Of a DNA stretch of 12,529 nt, positions 6,993-12,529 are shown in pieces. The stretch is taken from contig CAZWUO010000099.1 in assembly GCA_964636675.1 (NCBI GenBank), positions 1-12,529 on the forward strand, written 5' to 3'. The notes below the pieces were generated by a model. It did no database searches and was not told the origin of the DNA. It worked only from the letters and a program-made list of their open reading frames with translations. Every line of letters begins with the position of its first letter. Position 1 is the stretch's first letter. The stretch comes from JALUUH01 sp964636675. GTDB taxonomy: Bacteria; Pseudomonadota; Gammaproteobacteria; S012-40. The position numbers and the translations under genes were made by a program.

Positions 6993-7502
6993 CTCATGTC
7001 TCCATTCTTAAAACATTAATACATTATTCTGGATGTTATCGCATTTCTCTAACGCAGCTATTGCGCCGAAACGTCTCACTACAGTCTAAATAAATCTCAT
7101 GACGACTATAACTTAATATAAGCGCAAAGAAATAATTCTTGACAAAATTACCATATTTTTTATGGCGACACATGCTTTTTTCATAAGCAGGTATTCTGTG
7201 GTTGGCAAATCATTGGCTAGCCCACTGGTTACCAGCGTACTAAAATTATGCAAAGCTTGCTATATTGACTTTTCAAAAAAACTTCTAAATGTGATCTGCG
7301 CCGCAGTTTTTCTGCTAAAGCTTGCGCGTATGTACATAAGGTGTTTTGCGTATGCCTTGATCAATGCATTGATTATATTATGGTTTTATCTCTCGTACCC
7401 TGTTGCATTCGTAGAGTAGCGTAGAAACTTAATTCCCCGCTACTCGATGATTACGTTTATGCGGTAAATGTAAGCTTGTTCGGTTGCGGAGTTTTTTTAT
7501 GT
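6993..7502. other. Gene-poor intergenic region upstream of rsd
   Basis: This A/T-rich stretch of about 510 bp must contain the rsd promoter. I could not fix one: AATAAT lies 32-37 bases upstream of the rsd ATG on its strand but has no good -35. On the + strand a perfect TTGACA occurs at 7139-7144 without a good -10 (TATGGC at 16 bp). An open frame of 85 codons follows (7162-7419). It has no ribosome site and unconvincing codon use, with several rare AGG and ATA codons. The right part holds an inverted repeat (7414-7445) and a T-run (7491-7498). I see no tRNA or recognised RNA family. Confidence 0.5.
7414..7445. repeat. Perfect 8-bp inverted repeat in the rsd upstream gap
   Basis: GAGTAGCG (7414-7421) and CGCTACTC (7438-7445) form a perfect stem around 16 bases. 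Further pairing extends outward with two mismatches (11 of 13 positions). No T-run follows on either strand within a few bases, so it is not a classical terminator. It could be an operator-like dyad or part of an RNA structure. Confidence 0.45.
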
Positions 7503-8648
7503 TTATTCATCTGCTTGGCGATAGGGGGAGTGTTGTTTGAGTGATTCGATATGTTGCAATACCATTTTTTGTTCACGATCGAGATGAGATTTGATCGCGT
7601 GTTTAAAGTCTGCGTCACGAATCCAATGTGCTGACCATGTTGCTGTGGGTAGAAAGCCGCGGCTTATTTTATAGGGGCCTTGTGCTCCGGGTTCGAATGT
7701 CGATAACTGGTTCTTGATCGCATATTCGATGCCTTGGTAGTAGCATAATTCGAAATGTAAGCTGTCAAATGTTTGTTTACACCCCCAGTGTCGACCATAA
7801 AGTGTATGTTGGTTACGCCAGCAAATCGCAGCGGCAACATATTCCTGTTGATAACTTGCGGCTATTACCACAATGTTTGCCCCCATTCGCTTTGATATTT
7901 CAATAAAAAACTCTATGCTGAGTGTAGGGATGCCGCCTTTTTGCAAAAAAGTTTCTGCATAAAAAGGATAAATAAGTGTCCATAGCTGACGATTCATATC
8001 TGTTCCATGAAAAGTTTCCACTATGACTCCCGAAGATTCAATTTTTTGACGTTCTTTGCGCACATTTTTGCGTTTCCGGGATGAAAAATGCGTTAAGAAG
8101 TCGTCGAAATTGTTATAGTTGTTATTATGCCAATGAAATTGGCAGTCAATGCGATGTAATAGTCCTGCAGATTTCATGATTTGCAAGTCATCGAAATCAG
8201 GAAATAAACAATGCCATGAAGATACGTTTTGCACGTTCGCGTAATTGATAATCTCTTTGATAAAGTGTTTTTTTATTTCAATTGAATTATTTTTAACAAA
8301 TAGCCTTTTACCCGTCGCAGGCGTATATGGAATACAGCTAACCAGTTTGGGATAATATGCTCTACCTGTTCTATGCAGTGCATCAGCCCAGGCCCAGTCA
8401 AAAACTAATTCGCCATAAGAGTTGAATTTTAAGTATTGAGGAAGAACTCCTATAATTTCGTTATTATTATTTCGTAATATCAGATGGCGTGGTAACCAGC
8501 CTAAGCTTGATCCGACACAATGGTGTTTTTCTAGGGCATGCAAAAACGCATAAGAATAAAATGGGTCCGCATCAGATACGATGGAATGCCAGGCAGTTTC
8601 TTCTATTTCTTGAATTTGAGTTAGAATTTGTAAGGTCGTATTTTTCAT
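7503..8648 (-). CDS. COG3146-type predicted N-acyltransferase (FemAB/GNAT-like)
   Basis: This 381-residue cytoplasmic protein belongs to the COG3146 / FemAB-like (DUF482) family of predicted N-acyltransferases, with two GNAT-like halves. Hallmark motifs are GELVFDWAWADA (79-90), YYPKLVSCIPYTPATG (98-113), a very basic RKRKNVRKERQKI segment near 190-205, and the C-terminal FEPGAQGPYKISRGFLPT and TWSAHWI (from about residue 336). Length fits the family. There is no signal peptide or membrane segment. The substrate is unknown; relatives of the FemAB fold move aminoacyl groups onto peptidoglycan precursors, but nothing here shows that. ATG 8648 has no evident Shine-Dalgarno on its strand. CATAAT (8662-8657) sits so close upstream that the mRNA could be almost leaderless. 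Its start lies only 11 bp from the divergent DUF2835 gene. Confidence 0.93.
   Translation of the reverse strand: MKNTTLQILTQIQEIEETAWHSIVSDADPFYSYAFLHALEKHHCVGSSLGWLPRHLILRNNNNEIIGVLPQYLKFNSYGELVFDWAWADALHRTGRAYYPKLVSCIPYTPATGKRLFVKNNSIEIKKHFIKEIINYANVQNVSSWHCLFPDFDDLQIMKSAGLLHRIDCQFHWHNNNYNNFDDFLTHFSSRKRKNVRKERQKIESSGVIVETFHGTDMNRQLWTLIYPFYAETFLQKGGIPTLSIEFFIEISKRMGANIVVIAASYQQEYVAAAICWRNQHTLYGRHWGCKQTFDSLHFELCYYQGIEYAIKNQLSTFEPGAQGPYKISRGFLPTATWSAHWIRDADFKHAIKSHLDREQKMVLQHIESLKQHSPYRQADE
8616..8644 (+). promoter_or_regulatory. Candidate promoter of the DUF2835-oprB unit, inside the acyltransferase start
   Basis: TTGAGT (8616-8621, four of six) and TATTTT (8639-8644, four of six) are separated by 17 bp. 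The predicted start near 8650 leaves a leader of about 10 nt before ATG 8660. The promoter lies within the first codons of the opposite acyltransferase gene. No free intergenic space exists for a more conventional one. Confidence 0.35.
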
Positions 8649-8659
8649 GTTTTTAAATT

Positions 8660-8884
8660 ATGCATAGAACCACCACAGTGTACCTGAAAATTAGTCCTGA
8701 TGATTTATTGCGTTATTATCAAGGTGCGGTAACTGAAGTGCTTGCGCATGATGTAAACGGTGTGAAGATTCAGTTTCCTATTTCTATTCTTAGACCTTAT
8801 ATTCTGCACGGTGGAATTAGTGGTTATTTTGAAATTCGTTTTGATCACGCCAATAAATTTATTGATATTAAAAAAGTGTCTTAG
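8660..8884 (+). CDS. DUF2835 family small protein
   Basis: This 74-residue protein matches the DUF2835 family of small gammaproteobacterial proteins. The pattern is ISPDDLLRYYQGAVTEVLAHDVNG followed by VKIQFPISILRPYILHGGISGYFEIRFD. This fits the family layout of a Tyr-Gln-Gly motif, an FP...LRP motif, a GI-x-G turn, and a final strand ending in hydrophobic and charged residues. It is predicted to be a small, mainly beta, cytoplasmic protein; its function is not known. ATG 8660 is the first possible start, since an in-frame stop lies at 8654-8656. It has no Shine-Dalgarno, consistent with a very short leader. The stop is 15 bp before the porin start, so the two are probably co-transcribed. Whether they are functionally linked is unknown. 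Confidence 0.9.
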   Translation: MHRTTTVYLKISPDDLLRYYQGAVTEVLAHDVNGVKIQFPISILRPYILHGGISGYFEIRFDHANKFIDIKKVS

Positions 8885-8889
8885 TCAAT

Positions 8890-8894
8890 GGGAG
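8890..8894 (+). promoter_or_regulatory. Ribosome binding site deciding the oprB start
   Basis: GGGAG at 8890-8894 lies five bases before ATG 8900. It overlaps the upstream in-frame ATG at 8888, which has no ribosome site of its own. It therefore argues for the downstream ATG as the true start, and that choice also gives a more normal signal peptide. Confidence 0.75.
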
Positions 8895-8899
8895 AAAAA

Positions 8900-10336
8900 A
8901 TGCAGAACACACGGGGAAGAGCTCAAGTGTTTCAACTTGGACTTATTATGTTGTTACTTTTTTCGGTGGTTGCTCATTCTGCAGAGTCGCTTTCGGGATC
9001 GGAGCGTAGGCCTGATTTATCGGTTGATCCGTTTGAACGCACACGAGACGCAATAAATAAATTACCTTCATCGCCAGTAAGTGATACAAAAACTAAGAAT
9101 ATACCGATTGATGTTGATAAACATTCCGTGCCAGAAGTTGCCGTTGAGCAGAATGCATCATTATTGTTGGCAAAGCCTACGGGTAAAGCAATAATGCAAA
9201 GTTTATTGCTGACGGCGGACTATTTTTCTCTGGCTTCCGGCGGTGATCCAAGTAATGATATTAATTCAGGGAGTGCCTTGCTCGTTGAGTATGTAATGCG
9301 TTTAAACTCTGCGGGTTTTGGTTTGTGGCGCGATGGGATATTGCATACACAGCTTATGTTTTATTTTGCGGCAGCTAATAGCCCGAGTGGAATTGTCGGT
9401 GATTTTAATGGTTTGAGCAGTATTGACTATGGGAACGATAATGCAACTAAGCTGTTGCAGCTATGGTATGAGCAGGAGTTTTTATACAGCAAGTCGGCGA
9501 TATTGTTTGGGCTGCATAATATTGATACAGAGTTTTACCGTACTGAGTATGGCAGACTGTTTATTAATAATTCTTTTCGCATGGGCATGGCGCTACGGTC
9601 TGTGGCTAAACCTTCGTCTTATCCCAATACCTCTTTGGGTCTGCGTTATAAATCAGCATTGTCCGCGGATTCGTATATTTTAGCTGGGGTTTACGATGGG
9701 CGTCCTGAGACGGGAAATGATCCCTCGGAGTTAAGAATTAATAAGCGTGAGGGCAGTTTTAATATTATTGAGATGGGGATAGTGCAAAGCGTACCGAGGA
9801 GCCGCGCGTATTTTAAACTCGCTTTGGGCGCTTGGTATTTGTATCAAAAGATCAATGAGTTTGCGGGCCTAGCAGAAAATTTTGACATCGTAGGCGAGCG
9901 TGGTCAATTTGATGAGCCAGGCATTGGTGGTCTATATTTTCTGGGGGAGCGTGCTTTAGGCGATTCGCTTGGTTTGTTTGCAATGGCTGGGCAAACTGAG
10001 TCTGGAATTTCTCGAGTGGATCGATTTGTAGCAATGGGGCTTAATTTTAGTGGCTTGATTCCTGGCCGCTCCAAAGATATTTTTGGTCTGGGCATTTCTC
10101 ACAGTCGGCAAAGTGATGCCTTTATTCAGGCCAACGAAGGTGTGGATTTTGATGGTAATAGGATTGCCGATGATTGCTGTTTTGTCGTAGAAACGACGTT
10201 TGAAATAACCTATAAAGCGACGCTCAGTAATTGGCTTATCATCCAGCCCAATTTGCAATTCATTCATCAGCCCGCGATGTCTTCCCTTTTAGGCAATACT
10301 TATGTAGTAGGCCTAAGACTGCGATCTTTGTTTTAG
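8900..10336 (+). CDS. OprB-type carbohydrate-selective porin
   Basis: From ATG 8900 this encodes 478 residues. A signal peptide with an Arg-containing n-region and a core near QLGLIMLLLFSVV is cleaved near AHSA. A hydrophilic linker of about 60 residues follows, then a beta-barrel of the OprB family (PF04966). OprB porins form outer-membrane channels for sugars. Family-like features are YEQEFLYSKSAILFGLHNID, EYGRLFINNSFRMG, the run LGLRYKS...LAGVYDGRP, GLYFLGERAL, FAMAGQ, MGLNFSGLIPGRSKDIFGLGISH, and the end WLIIQPNLQFIHQP followed by VVGLRLRSLF with the usual terminal Phe. Odd points are the long pre-barrel linker and a Cys-Cys pair (codons 10175-10180) in an Asp-rich loop; cysteines are rare in porins. 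The substrate cannot be predicted, and no sugar-catabolic genes are adjacent. Confidence 0.9.
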   Translation: MQNTRGRAQVFQLGLIMLLLFSVVAHSAESLSGSERRPDLSVDPFERTRDAINKLPSSPVSDTKTKNIPIDVDKHSVPEVAVEQNASLLLAKPTGKAIMQSLLLTADYFSLASGGDPSNDINSGSALLVEYVMRLNSAGFGLWRDGILHTQLMFYFAAANSPSGIVGDFNGLSSIDYGNDNATKLLQLWYEQEFLYSKSAILFGLHNIDTEFYRTEYGRLFINNSFRMGMALRSVAKPSSYPNTSLGLRYKSALSADSYILAGVYDGRPETGNDPSELRINKREGSFNIIEMGIVQSVPRSRAYFKLALGAWYLYQKINEFAGLAENFDIVGERGQFDEPGIGGLYFLGERALGDSLGLFAMAGQTESGISRVDRFVAMGLNFSGLIPGRSKDIFGLGISHSRQSDAFIQANEGVDFDGNRIADDCCFVVETTFEITYKATLSNWLIIQPNLQFIHQPAMSSLLGNTYVVGLRLRSLF

Positions 10337-10395
10337 GGCGTGTCGTCAATTGATATAAGATTTAACGTGCTCACTCCTAAGTTGTGCAATAACCA

Positions 10396-10414
10396 GCAGC
10401 ATTGTTAGCGCTGC
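10396..10414. other. Small hairpin between convergent oprB and htpX
   Basis: GCAGC (10396-10400) and GCTGC (10410-10414) could pair around a 9-base loop in the 122-bp convergent gap. There is no T-run on either side. This is the only structure I found there, and its role as a terminator is doubtful. Confidence 0.2.
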
Positions 10415-10458
10415 CGGATTGCTCTTAAAAAGTTGATCAGAGGTTCGCTAAATGTTAT

Positions 10459-11346
10459 CTATTGCTGAGCTTGTAATGCTCTGATTCGCTCTTCGAGTGG
10501 GGGATGAGAGCTAAACATTTTTTTCATGCCTTCACGCAGTCCGCCGGAAATACCAAATGCAACCAATTGATCGGGCATGGTTGAGGGTTGGCCTGACGCG
10601 CGTTGCAAGGCTTGCAATGCAGAGATCATTTTTTCGCGTCCTGCGAGACTGGCGCCGCCGTCATCGGCTTTGAATTCACGTTTGCGGCTAAACCACATGA
10701 CGATGGTGCTGGCTAATATACCTAATATGATTTCGGCGATGATTGCGGTAATCCAAAAGGCCGGGCCATGGCCGCTTTCGTTTTTAAACACCACTCTATC
10801 TACGATGTGTCCAATAATGCGTGAGAGAAATATGACAAAGGTATTTACCACACCTTGAATCAGTGCGAGGGTGATCATGTCTCCATTGGCGATATGGCTA
10901 ACTTCATGTCCGATAACGGCTTCAACTTCGTCGGCGTTCATGTTTTGCATCAATCCGGTGCTTACGGCGACCAATGCTTTATTGCGTGAAGCTCCAGTGG
11001 CGAATGCGTTAGGCTCAGGCGAATCAAAGATGGCTACTTCGGGCATGCCAATGCCTGCTTGCTGGGCGTGTCTTTTCACGGTTTCGACTAACCATTTTTC
11101 AGTCTGATTGCGTGGTGTTTCGATGACTTGAGCGCCAGTCATGCGTTTAGCGCTCCATTTTGATATGGCTAATGAAATAAGTGAGCCGCCAAATCCAAAT
11201 ACTGCCGAGAATATCAATAATGAATTAAAGTCGATTCCGGAACCTTGCTCATCCAGGATAGAATCCACACCTAGGATTCTTAATGAAATGCTTAATACCA
11301 AAACGATGGCTAAGTTGGTCACTAAAAAAAGAAAAATCCGCTTCAT
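10459..11346 (-). CDS. htpX: Protease HtpX (inner-membrane zinc metalloprotease, M48)
   Basis: HtpX is an M48-family membrane protease that takes part with FtsH in quality control of inner-membrane proteins. The 295 residues match E. coli HtpX (293). Hydrophobic segments lie at about 4-24, 42-60, 157-177 and 196-216. The zinc site HEVSH (147-151) provides two His ligands and the catalytic Glu148. The third ligand is E224 in FSRKREFKADDGGA. Further HtpX hallmarks are TPRNQTEKWL, DSPEPNAFATG, HIANGDM and the C-terminal SSHPPLEERIRAL. The ATG has GAGG five bases upstream. A near-consensus sigma-32 promoter stands 76 bp upstream, in keeping with the heat-shock control known for E. coli htpX. It converges on oprB. 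This is one of the most secure calls in the window. Confidence 0.98.
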   Translation of the reverse strand: MKRIFLFLVTNLAIVLVLSISLRILGVDSILDEQGSGIDFNSLLIFSAVFGFGGSLISLAISKWSAKRMTGAQVIETPRNQTEKWLVETVKRHAQQAGIGMPEVAIFDSPEPNAFATGASRNKALVAVSTGLMQNMNADEVEAVIGHEVSHIANGDMITLALIQGVVNTFVIFLSRIIGHIVDRVVFKNESGHGPAFWITAIIAEIILGILASTIVMWFSRKREFKADDGGASLAGREKMISALQALQRASGQPSTMPDQLVAFGISGGLREGMKKMFSSHPPLEERIRALQAQQ

Positions 11347-11421
11347 TTTTGCCTCAAAATCAAATAGTTAATAGAAAATAATGTCTGTTGTGGATGCCTT
11401 AATCAGAGGTTTCCTAGCTCC

Positions 11422-11451
11422 TAAATGGGGTTATCGTAGGCGTTTTCCAAG
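11422..11451 (-). promoter_or_regulatory. Sigma-32 (heat-shock) promoter of htpX
   Basis: On the minus strand, CTTGGAA (11451-11445) is followed after 14 bp by CCCCATTTA (11430-11422). The downstream element is a perfect match to the sigma-32 -10 consensus (CCCCATnT). The upstream one differs from CTTGAAA by an inserted G. Spacing is within the normal range. The start would be near 11415, giving a leader of about 70 nt. E. coli htpX is itself a sigma-32 gene, which supports the call. Confidence 0.75.
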
Positions 11452-11484
11452 TTAAATATGCAAGTTCTAGATTTCTATTTTAAT

Positions 11485-11532
11485 GGACGCTAAAAGTATG
11501 AGTCTAAAGCTTTTGTCAATGAGGACGCTAAA
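11485..11532 (+). repeat. Pair of 10-bp direct repeats upstream of the candidate sRNA
   Basis: GGACGCTAAA occurs at 11485-11494 and again at 11523-11532, 38 bp apart start to start, in the space between the htpX promoter and the hairpin at 11540. These may be regulator half-sites or, if transcribed, repeated RNA motifs. No function is shown. Confidence 0.5.
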
Positions 11533-11539
11533 CAGATTG

Positions 11540-11612
11540 CAGAACGGATCCCTCCTCCCTCCCTCAGTCCGTTCTGAATTCTTCGCCGGGGCATTATTGC
11601 TCCGGCTTTTTT
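11540..11612 (+). ncRNA. Candidate small RNA with a CCUCC-rich loop and its own terminator (5' end undefined)
   Basis: Two adjacent hairpins form the structured core. The first has a perfect 9-bp stem, CAGAACGGA (11540-11548) with TCCGTTCTG (11568-11576). Its 19-base loop is almost only C and U and holds repeated CCUCC/CCCUC units, complementary to Shine-Dalgarno sequences. The second is a strong intrinsic terminator ending at 11612. No + strand protein gene lies upstream (htpX points away), so the terminator needs some transcript of its own. This arrangement, a C-rich single-stranded loop before a terminator, resembles known base-pairing bacterial sRNAs. A promoter is not clear: TTGTCA (11513-11518) is a good -35 without a matching -10, and TTAATG (11480-11485) with TCTAAA (11503-11508) is another weak option. 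I do not recognise an RNA family. Confidence 0.5.
11585..11612 (+). terminator. Strong orphan rho-independent terminator
   Basis: GCCGGGGC (11585-11592) and GCTCCGGC (11599-11606) pair over eight positions with one G-U, around an ATTATT loop. Six T residues follow directly. The T-run exists only on the + strand, so it does not serve the minus-strand gene that ends at 11647. It ends the presumed sRNA transcript. Confidence 0.88.
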
Positions 11613-11646
11613 GTTGGGACTTTTTGAGATTATTTGATGCAGGGCG

Positions 11647-12529
11647 CTATTTTTTAAACTTCCCCTGGACTATTCCTGATGTATTGGCTTGTTCTTCCCA
11701 CAACGCAACCGTATTATTTCCTGAGATTAATAAATTGCTGTTCGATATCTGGCCGCCGCTGGTAATGATGGACGTGGTGCTTAATCCTGAGCTAGGCGAA
11801 TAGGTTTTGCTGAACAGGGCGAAGCCTGAGTTGTTAACGGGGTTTTGATATTGCTGCCAGGTGATAATGGTTCCGTTATTCGGTTGAGTATATATTGTGG
11901 GTAGTGTTGCATCGTAGACCTCATCATTTTCGAGCAATGTGGCCGTTCCCCATGCGCTCGTATTCGTATCATAGAGACTCATATAGATATTAATGACTTC
12001 AGTATCGTTGTTTCTATCAAGGTCTTTAGGATCTTGTTGTTCCCAGGCGGCGATAATCACCGCGTTTGCTGCATGAATACTGGGGTTTTGAGTGGGCAAG
12101 TCGCTGCTTTCAACGAGTCCAGCGGTTTCCCAAGATGTTGAATCAATATCGAACCTGTTAGCCCAAATGCTGGTAGTGCTGCTGCGCGAGATAGTATTCG
12201 TTTGTAGCCAGCTGAGCCATGCATTGCCCGTGTTATCCGTGCTGATGCTTGGCTTGCTCGCGTTTCCTGCGTCGTTGCTGATGACGGTTGAGGTCGTTTC
12301 CCAGGCTCCATCGGTGTATCTTTTTGCATAAATGCGTTCAAGAGAGAAGCCGCTCAGTCCGTGATCGGTAGACTGCCAGACAATAAATGCATTGCTCAAA
12401 CCGTCAACAGCGAGCTTGAATGATTCGACATCCATTCCGCCATCTGAGATTAATGCAGGCGTCGTCCAAGTGTTGTCGCTCATGGAATAATGGCTGACAA
12501 ATAACAAGTAGGCGGATGAGGTGGTATCC
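11647..12529 (-). CDS. Repeat protein, probable beta-propeller, C-terminal part (5' truncated by window edge)
   Basis: About 293 residues are visible, open to the right edge, so the true N-terminus, including any signal peptide, lies beyond 12529. The sequence consists of five tandem units of about 57 residues, the last one shorter. Each begins with a Trp-containing strand (NTWTTP, AWETTS, SWETAG, AWGTAT; the last has LSTTS). Each contains an internal hydrophobic-Trp-polar strand (VWQS, SWLQ, AWEQ, TWQQ, LWEE), usually after P-S-I or similar. This periodicity resembles sialidase-like or WD-type beta-propeller blades. It is rich in Asn, Ser and Thr and has no Cys, typical of secreted or surface proteins. 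I see no catalytic motif or C-terminal sorting signal; it ends GKFKK. Function is unknown; carbohydrate or surface binding is only a guess. Its stop is 34 bp from the candidate sRNA terminator, tail to tail. Confidence 0.75.
   Translation of the reverse strand, partial: DTTSSAYLLFVSHYSMSDNTWTTPALISDGGMDVESFKLAVDGLSNAFIVWQSTDHGLSGFSLERIYAKRYTDGAWETTSTVISNDAGNASKPSISTDNTGNAWLSWLQTNTISRSSTTSIWANRFDIDSTSWETAGLVESSDLPTQNPSIHAANAVIIAAWEQQDPKDLDRNNDTEVINIYMSLYDTNTSAWGTATLLENDEVYDATLPTIYTQPNNGTIITWQQYQNPVNNSGFALFSKTYSPSSGLSTTSIITSGGQISNSNLLISGNNTVALWEEQANTSGIVQGKFKK

Noticed and set aside
7162..7419. 85-codon open frame with hydrophobic product in the rsd upstream gap
   Set aside because: No ribosome site, a random-looking hydrophobic composition from an A/T-rich stretch, rare AGG and ATA codons and no recognised family. 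I kept it only as part of a wider observation, not as a gene.
7435..7498. Long-range terminator formed by CCCCGC (7435-7440) and GCGGAG (7485-7490) before the T-run
   Set aside because: One mismatch and a 44-base loop make it implausible as an intrinsic terminator.
8888..8899. Upstream ATG (8888) as the porin start
   Set aside because: The ribosome site GGGAG overlaps this ATG and is placed correctly only for ATG 8900. The shorter product also has a more typical signal peptide.
8811..9056. + strand open frame overlapping the DUF2835 end and the porin start
   Set aside because: Out-of-frame shadow of two well-supported genes; no family features.
10337..10356. GGGCGTGTCGTCAATT-like sequence just after the porin stop, reminiscent of an insertion-sequence end
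   Set aside because: No inverted partner, target duplication or transposase remnant in the window; the resemblance is from memory and cannot be tested here.
11540..11576. CsrB/RsmY-type regulatory RNA reading of the region, because of GGA motifs
   Set aside because: The GGA at 11546-11548 is in the stem rather than a loop, and there is no array of GGA loops and no GacA-type upstream box. The C-rich loop fits a base-pairing RNA better.
11483..11803. 106-codon + strand open frame running through the candidate sRNA and terminator
   Set aside because: It crosses a strong terminator and overlaps the minus-strand repeat protein, whose repeat structure is clearly the real coding signal. Its product matches nothing known.

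Overview
The window looks like a chromosomal segment of a free-living, moderately AT-rich Gammaproteobacterium. The evidence is an Rsd/AlgQ-type anti-sigma factor, DUF3015 and DUF2835 proteins, a biosynthetic SpeA of Pseudomonas-like length, HtpX, and a COG3146 acyltransferase. A marine Cellvibrionales/Spongiibacterales-type host would fit, but the sequence alone does not settle the genus. I see no mobile element, CRISPR array, tRNA or rRNA. Gene order is typical of a core chromosome, with short operons and many strand switches.

Layout, left to right. (1) 2-619: the C-terminal half of an Amt ammonium channel, closed by a strong intrinsic terminator. (2) 812-1288: a secreted DUF3015 protein. 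(3) 1538-3436: a large exported Lnb_N/DUF4105 protein with a conserved His/Cys pair. It converges on speE with a 24-bp gap. (4) 3461-6455: a divergent polyamine pair, spermidine synthase speE (-) and arginine decarboxylase speA (+), around a 241-bp control region that appears to hold back-to-back promoters. SpeA makes agmatine and SpeE makes spermidine from putrescine. The genes for agmatine-to-putrescine conversion and for SpeD are not in the window. (5) 6531-6992 (-): an Rsd/AlgQ sigma-70 regulator, convergent with speA. (6) About 510 bp with no convincing gene. (7) 7503-8648 (-): a COG3146 N-acyltransferase whose start codon lies 11 bp from that of a divergent two-gene unit. That unit is DUF2835 (8660-8884) followed by an OprB-type carbohydrate porin (8900-10336). 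(8) 10459-11346 (-): the membrane protease HtpX, preceded by a near-consensus heat-shock (sigma-32) promoter. (9) 11347-11646: an intergenic region with an orphan + strand intrinsic terminator and a perfect hairpin whose loop is a CCUCC-rich, anti-Shine-Dalgarno-like tract. I interpret this as an undescribed small RNA gene divergent from htpX. (10) 11647 to the window edge (-): the C-terminal part of an Asn/Ser/Thr-rich protein made of about 57-residue beta-propeller-like repeats.

The most notable non-coding signals are the candidate sRNA at 11540-11612 and the sigma-32 promoter of htpX at 11422-11451. Also of interest are the overlapping speE/speA promoters and the unusually tight divergent start pair at 8648/8660.
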